From contig NZ_CP101508.1 in assembly GCF_024380015.1 (NCBI RefSeq), forward strand, positions 2,418,902 to 2,482,901: a DNA stretch of 64,000 bases, given 5' to 3'. The stretch is from Photobacterium atrarenae (lineage in GTDB: Bacteria > Pseudomonadota > Gammaproteobacteria > Enterobacterales > Vibrionaceae). This document shows, piece by piece, positions 9,078 through 16,488 of the stretch. The notes beneath the pieces are model-generated. The model was not told the origin of the DNA and made no database searches. It was given only the letters and a program-made list of their open reading frames with translations. The position numbers were made by a program, and so were the translations under genes. The first letter of the stretch is position 1; each line of letters begins with the position of its first letter.

Positions 9078-9456
9078 TTCATGTCTATCTCATTAAACAT
9101 CTGGCTATTTTAACAAGATTGATATTGCACCTGCCGACCCGGGGAAACCCGTGAAACGGCAGGTGAATTTCTTGCCAAGCCAACGAACCCAGACTAAACG
9201 TTAATAGGACGTGTTGATGTTTTTAAACGAAACAGGCTCAGATGGGAGCCCTGAGCCTCAAGTCAATACGCCCTAAACCGAATAGAGCTAATTGCCTGCA
9301 CCCCGGCAGCACGCCGTCACAACGAACCCAGGCACTCAGGACAGTAAATTTTTCTGTTCGGTTTCGCATAAGAACACAGCCGGAATAAGAGGATCGTGTT
9401 CTTGGGGAAAATAACCTTATGGTGCAAGATAATGCGCCGAGAAATGAGGAAACGTT
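9078..9456. other. Intergenic region with one hairpin
   Basis: About 380 bases between the LysR gene and the yohC-like gene. A stem-loop at 9128-9165 (CACCTGCCG/CGGCAGGTG, then AATTTCTT) is the likely terminator of the LysR gene. The rest shows no credible gene. It should contain the promoter of the downstream membrane-protein gene. Confidence 0.5.
9128..9172 (+). terminator. Probable terminator of the LysR gene
   Basis: A perfect 9-bp GC-rich stem with a 20-base loop containing a second CCCGGGG-type palindrome, followed by a short T-containing tail. It lies about 50 bases after the LysR stop. The T-run is weak. Confidence 0.5.
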
Positions 9457-10056
9457 ATGATTCTGGGACATTTATTCGGGCTTTATACGCATCCGAAACA
9501 AGAGTGGCATGCCATTGACAAGGAACACGAAGGTATACAAAGCAGCCTGTCACATATCTTGCTTATTGCTCTGCTGCCCCCTATCTTTGCGTTCATCTCC
9601 AGCGTTTTCATCGGCTGGCGGATCGGTGTCGGTGAGCCGATCTACCTGACCCAAGGCAGCGCACTGGGAATGAGTGTTGCAATGTACTTTGCGTTGATCG
9701 CGGGTGTGTTCGCACTGGCCTATTTAACTTACTGGATGAGCCATACGTTCGGTTCAACCCCAACCTTCACCCAGGCACTGGAACTGGCCGCTTATACCGC
9801 CACACCGCTCTTTATGACCAGTATTGCAGCGATTTATCCGCAAGTCTGGTTCCTGATGATTGCCGGTCTGGCTGGGGTCGCCTACTCGGTGTACCTGCTC
9901 TATACCGGCGTGCCCATTTTGATGCACATTCCGGAAGAGCGCGGCTTTATTTACGCCAGCTCTATTGTGACCTGCGGCTTGGTGCTCCTGGTCTCAATCA
10001 TTGCCAGTACAGTGATTCTGTGGAACATGGGTCTTGGCCCACAGTTCAGCCATTAG
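9457..10056 (+). CDS. yohC: Yip1-family inner-membrane protein, YohC-like
   Basis: 199 residues with five hydrophobic segments. The start (GHLFGLYTHPKQEW) and inner segments (AAYTATPLFM, YLLYTGVP) match the Yip1 domain layout of E. coli YohC. The function in bacteria is not established. A good ribosome-binding site (GAGGAAA) precedes the ATG. The gene stands alone between two terminators. Confidence 0.85.
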   Translation: MILGHLFGLYTHPKQEWHAIDKEHEGIQSSLSHILLIALLPPIFAFISSVFIGWRIGVGEPIYLTQGSALGMSVAMYFALIAGVFALAYLTYWMSHTFGSTPTFTQALELAAYTATPLFMTSIAAIYPQVWFLMIAGLAGVAYSVYLLYTGVPILMHIPEERGFIYASSIVTCGLVLLVSIIASTVILWNMGLGPQFSH

Positions 10057-10086
10057 GCATCGGCTGAGCTATCAAAACGCATCAGC

Positions 10087-10121
10087 AAAAAAAGCGAGAG
10101 GCATTATACCTCTCGCTTTTT
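10087..10121. terminator. Terminator after yohC, probably bidirectional
   Basis: AAAAAGCGAGAGG pairs with CCTCTCGCTTTTT around a 7-base loop. It ends yohC from the left and may back up purF from the right. Confidence 0.9.
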
Positions 10122-10149
10122 AGTATTCTTCGCTCAGCTCAAGATAGCG

Positions 10150-10227
10150 TTATACCAATCACAGTAAGTGCTCATCCTAGCGTTTTAACAAGCTAGGATG
10201 AGCAGTTAGTTACTACGATTGGTATTA
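10150..10227. repeat. Palindromic repeat element of about 78 bp overlapping the purF stop codon
   Basis: The ends are inverted copies (ATACCAATC...AGTAA and TTACT...GATTGGTAT), and the centre is a strong stem (GCTCATCCTAGC/GCTAGGATGAGC) around TTTTAACA-type loops. Read on the minus strand it begins TAATACCAATC, and the TAA is the purF stop codon. A half copy at 6663 sits on another gene's stop codon in the same way. It looks like a small non-autonomous palindromic element. Confidence 0.75.
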
Positions 10228-11742
10228 AACACCTTCATTATGCAGTTCAAGGTTAGCCAGATCCTGCTGGATCTCACGCTGGTGCTTGGAGTCTTCGCTG
10301 CGAAGCCCCTCCAAATACTCCAGGTATTGCTGACTAACATCCCCCGTCACATAGGAGCCATTAAAGACCGAGCTCTCAAACTGAGTGATGTCCGGATTAC
10401 CTTCCGAGACCGCAGCGACCAGATCTTCCAGATCCTGGAAAATCAAGCCATCGGCACCGATCATCTGACAAATCTCATCAACTTCACGGCCATGGGCAAT
10501 CAACTCATTGGCACTTGGCATATCGATTCCGTAAACATTCGGGAAACGAACTTCCGGAGCCGCAGAAGCCAGATAAACTCTTTTCGCACCAGCTTCACGT
10601 GCCATTTCAATAATTTGTTCTGAGGTGGTACCGCGTACAATCGAGTCATCCACCAGCAACACGCTCTTGTCCTTAAACTCAGAGCGAATGGCATTAAGCT
10701 TGCGGCGCACAGACTTACGACGCATCTGCTGGCCCGGCATAATAAAGGTCCGGCCAACATAGCGGTTTTTGACAAACCCCTGACGATATGGCTTGTCCAG
10801 TGTACGGGCAATTTCAAGTGCGCTGTCGGTGGAGGTTTCCGGAATTGGGATCACCACATCGATATCAAGATCTTCCCACTCCCGCTTGATTTTCTCACCC
10901 AGCTTCACGCCCATCCGCACCCGGGCACCATAAACCGACACCTTATCGATAAAGGAGTCCGGGCGGGCAAAGTAAACAAACTCAAACACACAAGGCGTCA
11001 GGACCGGATTATCAGCACACTGCTCAGTGAACAACTCACCGTCAAAGGTAATATAAACCGCTTCTCCCGGCGCCACATCACGGACGAAGTCAAAACCAAC
11101 CGCATCCAGCGCGACCGACTCGGAAGCAACCATATACTCGGTTTTGCCTGCAACTTCCCGCTTGCCCAAACAGAGCGGGCGAATGCCGTGAGGGTCACGG
11201 AATGCGATGATACCGTGACCGATCAGCATCGCCACCACCGCATAAGCGCCCTTCACCACCCGGTGCACTTCACGGACAGCAGCAAAAATTTCACTCGGGC
11301 TAATAGGATAAGAGGGGGCTTTTTCGAGTTGGTTGGCAAGAACATTGAGCAAAATTTCCGAATCAGAGGTCGTGTTGACATGGCGTTTGGTTTGCTCAAA
11401 CAAGGTTTCCCGGATCTCAGCCGCATTGGTCAGGTTTCCGTTATGCGCCAGCGCCAGACCATAAGGCGAATTGACATAAAACGGCTGTGCCTCCGAAGCG
11501 CTCGAGCTGCCTGCCGTCGGGTAACGGACATGGCCAATCCCGACCTCTCCCTGCAGGCGTTGCATGTGTCTGGCTTCAAACACATCCCGCACCAACCCAT
11601 TTGCTTTACGCAGACGGAAACGATTGCTTTCCAGAGTAACAATACCGGCAGCATCCTGGCCGCGATGCTGTAGCACAGTCAGTGCATCATAGATAGACTG
11701 GTTGACCGGGGTTGACCCCACGATTCCGACAATACCACACAT
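10225..11742 (-). CDS. purF: Amidophosphoribosyltransferase PurF
   Basis: 505 residues, full length. It catalyses the first committed step of purine synthesis (PRPP plus glutamine to phosphoribosylamine). Cys2 directly after the start Met (MCGIVGIVG) is the glutaminase nucleophile. The PRPP-binding motif [14 protein letters not shown] and the segment HRGQDAAGI are intact. It is the last gene of accD-folC-dedD-cvpA-purF, and a PurR box lies upstream of cvpA. The stop codon is supplied by a palindromic repeat. Confidence 0.97.
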   Translation of the reverse strand: MCGIVGIVGSTPVNQSIYDALTVLQHRGQDAAGIVTLESNRFRLRKANGLVRDVFEARHMQRLQGEVGIGHVRYPTAGSSSASEAQPFYVNSPYGLALAHNGNLTNAAEIRETLFEQTKRHVNTTSDSEILLNVLANQLEKAPSYPISPSEIFAAVREVHRVVKGAYAVVAMLIGHGIIAFRDPHGIRPLCLGKREVAGKTEYMVASESVALDAVGFDFVRDVAPGEAVYITFDGELFTEQCADNPVLTPCVFEFVYFARPDSFIDKVSVYGARVRMGVKLGEKIKREWEDLDIDVVIPIPETSTDSALEIARTLDKPYRQGFVKNRYVGRTFIMPGQQMRRKSVRRKLNAIRSEFKDKSVLLVDDSIVRGTTSEQIIEMAREAGAKRVYLASAAPEVRFPNVYGIDMPSANELIAHGREVDEICQMIGADGLIFQDLEDLVAAVSEGNPDITQFESSVFNGSYVTGDVSQQYLEYLEGLRSEDSKHQREIQQDLANLELHNEGV

Positions 11743-11802
11743 GTCCTAAATCCTCGTCACGCATTAAGTGCAATGATAGCAGTATTCTGCTGCCTTTATT
11801 TT

Positions 11803-11836
11803 TCAGCGGGGACCCGGTTGCCCGGATCCCCGCTGA
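11803..11836 (-). other. Stable intercistronic hairpin between cvpA and purF
   Basis: A 15-bp stem (TCAGCGGGGA... with its complement) around a small loop. In minus-strand RNA the one imperfect position is a G-U pair, whereas in plus-strand RNA it would be an A-C mismatch, so it suits the operon's direction. No T-run follows, so it is not a standard terminator. Confidence 0.6.
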
Positions 11837-11873
11837 AGTCAAGCACAATCAGTCAACTGCCTGGTTTCCGATA

Positions 11874-12368
11874 CTAGAATGCACCGGGCAAAAAGCTTGA
11901 TGTTTCTTTGAGGTAAGTGAAGAACCATTCAATCACCACCCCAAACTGCGGGATCAGCTGCGACTCTTTCCACCAGTCGGCATCAGAAAACCCGGTAAAA
12001 GCATCGATGAAGAACAACAGGGCCGAAACAATCAGCACCCCACGCACGCCTCCAAAGACCACACCCAGAACCCGATCCGTACCTGACAGGCCGGTTTTCT
12101 GGACTAGCTGTCCGATCACATAGTTCACCACTGCCCCGACAATCAGGGTCGCGATGAATAATGCGGCGATGGCGCTACCCTTGCGTAGCATCTCATCCTG
12201 AATATTTGTGAAGTAAGCTGCCAGCTCAGTATAAAAGTTACTGGCGACAAAAAAAGCAGCAAACCAAATCACAAGCGACAATGCTTCTTTTACAAAGCCA
12301 CGGATCAAACTGACCAGTGCCGAGAAGCCTATTACGCCTAAAATTACGTAATCAATCCAGATCATCAT
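11874..12368 (-). CDS. cvpA: CvpA family inner-membrane protein
   Basis: 164 residues with four hydrophobic helices and the family N-terminus ([21 protein letters not shown]). CvpA is needed for colicin V production in E. coli and is linked to envelope stress resistance; its mechanism is unresolved. It is co-transcribed with purF. Two ATG codons are adjacent at 12368 and 12365; the first is given. Confidence 0.95.
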   Translation of the reverse strand: MMIWIDYVILGVIGFSALVSLIRGFVKEALSLVIWFAAFFVASNFYTELAAYFTNIQDEMLRKGSAIAALFIATLIVGAVVNYVIGQLVQKTGLSGTDRVLGVVFGGVRGVLIVSALLFFIDAFTGFSDADWWKESQLIPQFGVVIEWFFTYLKETSSFLPGAF

Positions 12369-12394
12369 TGGTTGTATTCGTCTTGTTGGTGCGT

Positions 12395-12431
12395 ATTCTA
12401 ACAGAAAAAATGAGAACGCAAACGTTTACCT
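12395..12431 (-). promoter_or_regulatory. cvpA-purF promoter with PurR operator
   Basis: ACGCAAACGTTTACCT at 12416-12431 matches the PurR operator consensus (ACGCAAACGTTT core intact). A TAGAAT -10 element lies at 12395-12400 on the minus strand. The operator covers the -35 region, the same geometry as known for the E. coli cvpA-purF promoter. PurR with hypoxanthine or guanine would repress here. The operator also reaches the last codon of dedD. Confidence 0.85.
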
Positions 12432-12981
12432 AGGGATTAAGTGGGTTAAATCTGAGCAACTGACCTTTCAGGCCAGTTAATTTTTCCAATTCTTTGATCT
12501 GCGTAGCCAGCTTGTCTTTGGAGAGATCCGGTCCGACAACCACCCGCGCTAAATCCCCTTGTTTGGGCTTTTTGGGAAAAACATGGGCCTGGTAGCCGGC
12601 ATCCCGCAAGGTCGCCACCAGCTGATGAGCATTGTCAAACTGACGAAATACGCCGAGCTGAACCACCCAGCCGCTATCCTGAAGCCCTGCTTTTGGCGCC
12701 TGCTCCGGCTGCGGCTCAACCTGCAGCGGCTCATCCGGGGCCTGGTTCTCGTCTTCGATCACCACGCTCACCGGATCCGGGGGCAGCTCAACCTCGGCAA
12801 ACTCAGGCTCAGGAATGGTTTCATACTCGACCGCTTCATCCATTTCCGGCTGCAGCGGAATACTGGCAAACTGCTCCTGATAGTGCTGTTTCTTGCCGTC
12901 GAACAAATCCGGCAGAAAGATAACCCCGATCGCGACCAGGATAATGGTCCCGACCAGCCGGCTTTGGAATTTACTCGCCAC
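12430..12981 (-). CDS. dedD: Cell-division protein DedD (SPOR domain)
   Basis: 183 residues: a short cytoplasmic tail, one membrane segment (VGTIILVAIGVIFLPDLF), a Pro/Glu-rich periplasmic linker, and a C-terminal SPOR domain (GWVVQLGVFRQFDNAHQL ... ARVVVGP). SPOR domains bind denuded septal peptidoglycan. The start codon is GTG (12981), two bases after the folC stop, so the genes are coupled. Confidence 0.94.
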   Translation of the reverse strand: MASKFQSRLVGTIILVAIGVIFLPDLFDGKKQHYQEQFASIPLQPEMDEAVEYETIPEPEFAEVELPPDPVSVVIEDENQAPDEPLQVEPQPEQAPKAGLQDSGWVVQLGVFRQFDNAHQLVATLRDAGYQAHVFPKKPKQGDLARVVVGPDLSKDKLATQIKELEKLTGLKGQLLRFNPLNP

Positions 12982-12983
12982 GT

Positions 12984-14258
12984 CTACTCCTGTGTTGCTG
13001 CAATATGGCTGGAAATCTGACCGACAGTGTAAAACGAGCCAAACACGATTACCATATCCGCATCAACAGCCTGTGTCAGCGCTGTGTCATAAGCCTGCTC
13101 CGGCGTCTGGCAAACATGAATTTCCTGTCCAGACAGGTGCTGAACAATCTCATCCGCCGTTGCAGCCCGTGGCCCTTGCAGCGAAGCTGGATACCAGACA
13201 TCCACGACCGAACGCAGTTCAGCTATCGTTGCTGCAATGTCTTTGTCATGCAACATCGCGACCACAGCATGAATGCGCTGTTTTTGCTCCCGCTGCTGTA
13301 TCGCCGTCAGCTGCTGGGCAAAATACTGCGCTGAATGCGGGTTATGCGCCACATCCATGATCACAAGGGGTTTCTCAGAGACACGCTCCATCCGGCCCGG
13401 CAGCTTGGCTTTGGCCAAACCGGCGGCAATATGCTCATCGCTCAGTTCAAGATCGGCCACCCCCAGCGCCATCAGGGCCGTGGCTGCATTGGGCAGCGGC
13501 AATGACGGCAAAGGCAGGCCCTTCAAGTCAAACGCGCCGCACTGCCAGTCCCAACCGCCGTCGTGCTGACGGTAGTTAAACTGATACCCGACCTGGTACA
13601 GCTCCGCTCCGATATCATCGGCGTGTGCCGGAACACTGGCCGGTGGATTGGGCTGGCCGCACACAGCCGGCTTATCGGTCCGGAAAATTCCTGCTTTTTC
13701 GTAACCAATGACTTCAATATCATCGCCTAACCAGTCGACATGATCGACCGCTAAGCTGGTGATCACCGACACATCATGATCCGCCACATTGGTCGCATCC
13801 AGCCGCCCGCCCAGGCCGACTTCCAGAATCGCCACATCCACCTGATGGGTGCGGAACAGCTCCAGTGCGGCCAGGGTGCCGAACTCAAATAAGCTCAGAC
13901 TGGTGTCTTCGCGATACTGCTCAATTGATGCAAAAGCACGGCTGTGCTCGCTGTCAGCCAGCTCCTGGCCGTTAATTCGGACCCGTTCGTTATAGCGCAC
14001 CAGATGTGGTGAGCTGTACACGCCAACTGTATAACCGGCAGCAAGTAAAATCGCTTCGAGGATCGCACAGGTCGAGCCTTTGCCATTGGTTCCGGCGACG
14101 GTGATCACCCGCGGTGCAGGTTTAGTGAGATCGCCGCGACGGGCAACGGTCATCGCGCGGTCTAAACCGAGATCGATGGCGCTGGTATGCAGGTTTTCCA
14201 AATAGGTCAGCCAGGCGGCTAAAGAATCTGTTGCTTGTGGTGCTGTCAGTCCGGACAT
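12984..14258 (-). CDS. folC: Dihydrofolate synthase / folylpolyglutamate synthase FolC
   Basis: 424 residues. The P-loop is TVAGTNGKGSTCAILE, followed by the family segments YSSPHLVRYNERVRING, FEFGTLAA and LEVGLGGRLDATN and the C-terminal MDVAHNPHSA. The enzyme adds L-glutamate to dihydropteroate and to folates. It lies between accD and dedD, as is conserved in gammaproteobacteria. The intergenic space to accD holds two hairpins. Confidence 0.96.
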   Translation of the reverse strand: MSGLTAPQATDSLAAWLTYLENLHTSAIDLGLDRAMTVARRGDLTKPAPRVITVAGTNGKGSTCAILEAILLAAGYTVGVYSSPHLVRYNERVRINGQELADSEHSRAFASIEQYREDTSLSLFEFGTLAALELFRTHQVDVAILEVGLGGRLDATNVADHDVSVITSLAVDHVDWLGDDIEVIGYEKAGIFRTDKPAVCGQPNPPASVPAHADDIGAELYQVGYQFNYRQHDGGWDWQCGAFDLKGLPLPSLPLPNAATALMALGVADLELSDEHIAAGLAKAKLPGRMERVSEKPLVIMDVAHNPHSAQYFAQQLTAIQQREQKQRIHAVVAMLHDKDIAATIAELRSVVDVWYPASLQGPRAATADEIVQHLSGQEIHVCQTPEQAYDTALTQAVDADMVIVFGSFYTVGQISSHIAATQE

Positions 14259-14319
14259 TCTTTATCGTTCTAATAAATCACTAATAAAAGGGACTTTACC
14301 ACTGAATCGGGGGGAAGTT

Positions 14320-14367
14320 CATGCAAACCAACGAATAATTTGCGGGAAACGCGCCTTGGTTTGCATG
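14320..14367 (-). other. Hairpin 1 in the accD-folC spacer
   Basis: A perfect 12-bp inverted repeat (CATGCAAACCAA at 14320-14331, TTGGTTTGCATG at 14356-14367) with a 24-base loop. It directly adjoins a second hairpin. No T-run follows on either strand. Confidence 0.6.
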
Positions 14368-14401
14368 TTTTGGCGCCGTGCCATCCGACACAGCGCCAAA
14401 A
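14368..14401 (-). other. Hairpin 2 in the accD-folC spacer
   Basis: TTTGGCGC pairs with GCGCCAAA. In minus-strand RNA the stem continues for six more pairs using two G-U wobbles, giving about 14 bp. It starts 9 bases after the accD stop and has no T-run, so it may act in mRNA stability or processing rather than termination. Confidence 0.55.
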
Positions 14402-14409
14402 AGCGAGGT

Positions 14410-15366
14410 TTACTCTTTTTCCTGGCCGTTGTCAGCCTGAGGTTCGCTGACTTCGCTCTCTTCTTCAACTACAGCAGCTTGCGCTTCAGGTTGAACAACC
14501 GGCACGACCATTGGCGATGGGGCTTGGGTCATTTTCGCAACCAAACCACCGATGCGCTGGCGCATTTCACGGCGATCGACAATCATGTCTATTGCACCAT
14601 GCTCGAGCAGGAACTCACTGCGCTGGAAGCCTTCCGGGAGTTTTTCACGCACGGTTTGCTCAATGACCCGCTGACCGGCAAATCCAATCAGGGCCTTCGG
14701 CTCACCGATGTTGATATCCCCCAGCATGGCCAGGCTGGCAGACACACCACCCATAGTCGGATCTGTCAGCACCGAGATAAACGGCAGACCTTTGGCCGAC
14801 AGACGCTCCAGTGCCGCACTGGTTTTCGCCATTTGCATCAGCGACATCAGCGCTTCCTGCATCCGGGCGCCACCACTGGCAGAGAAACAAACCAGGGCAC
14901 AGTTATTGGCAATGGCTTCATCCACCGCACGGACAAATTTAGCCCCGACGACAGAGCCCATCGAACCACCCATAAACGAGAACTCGAACGCACAGGCAAC
15001 CAGCGGCTGTGACAGCAAAGTACCGCGCATCACGACCAGGGCATCTTTTTCACCGCTGCTTTTCTGTGCTGCAGAAATACGATCTTTATATTTTTTGGAA
15101 TCACGGAATTTCAGCTTGTCTTGCGGCTCCATGTCACCCGCAATTTCGACCTGGTCTTCAGCATCCAGGAAGGCTTCCAGGCGACGACGCGCTTTCATGC
15201 GCATGTGGTGATCACACTTTGGACAGACTTCCAGATTACGTTCCAGTTCCGCGTGATAAAGCACTTGCTCACATGATGTACACTTGGTCCATACCCCTTC
15301 CGGGATCGACGCTTTGCGTGAGGAAACAATATTGCTTTTCGTGAGGATCTTTTCAAGCCAGCTCAT
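14410..15366 (-). CDS. accD: Acetyl-CoA carboxylase carboxyltransferase subunit beta
   Basis: 318 residues. An N-terminal zinc ribbon (CTSCEQ ... CPKCDHHM) is followed by a crotonase-fold carboxyltransferase domain ([37 protein letters not shown]). It joins AccA to transfer carboxyl groups from biotin to acetyl-CoA, making malonyl-CoA. The C-terminus ends in a polar Glu/Gln-rich tail beyond the core domain. Confidence 0.97.
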   Translation of the reverse strand: MSWLEKILTKSNIVSSRKASIPEGVWTKCTSCEQVLYHAELERNLEVCPKCDHHMRMKARRRLEAFLDAEDQVEIAGDMEPQDKLKFRDSKKYKDRISAAQKSSGEKDALVVMRGTLLSQPLVACAFEFSFMGGSMGSVVGAKFVRAVDEAIANNCALVCFSASGGARMQEALMSLMQMAKTSAALERLSAKGLPFISVLTDPTMGGVSASLAMLGDINIGEPKALIGFAGQRVIEQTVREKLPEGFQRSEFLLEHGAIDMIVDRREMRQRIGGLVAKMTQAPSPMVVPVVQPEAQAAVVEEESEVSEPQADNGQEKE

Positions 15367-15551
15367 GAATGACCTTTCATCTTTTTCATATCCCCGCTGA
15401 TTTGCAGAGAATTACAAATTCGTTAAATTTTACCGAGGTGGAATTAAAGCACAAAGTTGTCTGACTGTAGATAAAAAACTGGTTGTACTAGTTGATATTA
15501 GGCGATTGCGCCTCATCTTGGCCCCGAGTTATCAGGGCCTGTTCCCAATCA

Positions 15552-16337
15552 TCAGTCTGGCAGAAACAATGGTCCAACCGGCGCGTCCGGGATCCCGAAT
15601 CCTTGCGGGTAATCCACTTCGACCAGATACAATCCCTCGGCTTTCGCCGTGGCACCGGCCAACGTCCGATCTTTCTGTGCTAACAGCCATTTGATCCATT
15701 CCGGCTTCTCTTCACCGCGACCCACTTTAATCAGGCTACCCGTGATATTTCGCACCATATGATGAACAAACGCATTCGCCTTGATATCAATCACCACATA
15801 GTGCCCCTGACGGGATACGTTCAGATGCATCAGATTACGCCAAGGGCTCCGGGATTGACAATAAACCGCGCGAAAGGATGTGAAGTCATTCTCACCGAGC
15901 AGGTACTGTCCGGCCTCTTGCATCTTTTCCACATCCAACTCGCCGTGATAATGGCTAACGCCATTTCCCAGAATCGCCGGTCGCAATGCATGATTATAGA
16001 TGATGTAGCGATAACGGCGGGCTGTAGCGCTAAAACGGGCGTGAAAGTCCTCATTGACCTCAACGGCCCAACGCACCGCAATATCTTTCGGCAGATTGGC
16101 GTTGGCGCCCATGGTCCAGGCAACCATTTTACGCGCAACCTGAGTGTCGAAATGGACGACCTGGCCGGTCCCGTGAACGCCGGCATCCGTCCGACCGGCA
16201 CATTGAACCTCAACCGGGTGATTCGCTATTTTACTGAGTGCTTTCTCAAGCCGCTCCTGAACACTGTCTACGTCACGCTGACGCTGCCAGCCATAATAGT
16301 TGGCCCCATCATACTCAATGCCTAAAGCTACGCGCAT
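15552..16337 (-). CDS. truA: tRNA pseudouridine(38-40) synthase TruA
   Basis: 261 residues. The catalytic Asp lies in [17 protein letters not shown]. The N-terminal motif [16 protein letters not shown] and the C-terminal [11 protein letters not shown] are typical. It isomerises uridines 38-40 of the anticodon arm. It lies between fimV and accD, the usual neighbours. Confidence 0.96.
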   Translation of the reverse strand: MRVALGIEYDGANYYGWQRQRDVDSVQERLEKALSKIANHPVEVQCAGRTDAGVHGTGQVVHFDTQVARKMVAWTMGANANLPKDIAVRWAVEVNEDFHARFSATARRYRYIIYNHALRPAILGNGVSHYHGELDVEKMQEAGQYLLGENDFTSFRAVYCQSRSPWRNLMHLNVSRQGHYVVIDIKANAFVHHMVRNITGSLIKVGRGEEKPEWIKWLLAQKDRTLAGATAKAEGLYLVEVDYPQGFGIPDAPVGPLFLPD

Positions 16338-16445
16338 AATCTACTTCGTTCTTACAGTTTGTCGGCATCACGGGCCGGTTATTCAAGAAGCGGAATTATA
16401 GGGAAAAAGCGGACAGGTTTCGAGAGGGAATCATGGCAGGATATC

Positions 16446-16466
16446 GGGCCCTGCATTACAGGGCCC
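16446..16466 (-). other. Short GC-rich hairpin between fimV and truA
   Basis: GGGCCCTG and CAGGGCCC form an 8-bp stem with a 5-base loop just after the fimV stop. The minus-strand side lacks a T-run, while the plus-strand side has TTGTTT. It could be a weak terminator or a processing hairpin. Confidence 0.5.
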
Positions 16467-16488
16467 TTGTTTCGTGGTGTGTGATGAC

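Noticed and set aside
14356..15012. A 218-codon plus-strand frame
   Set aside because: Antisense to accD; GC-driven open frame with no recognisable domain.
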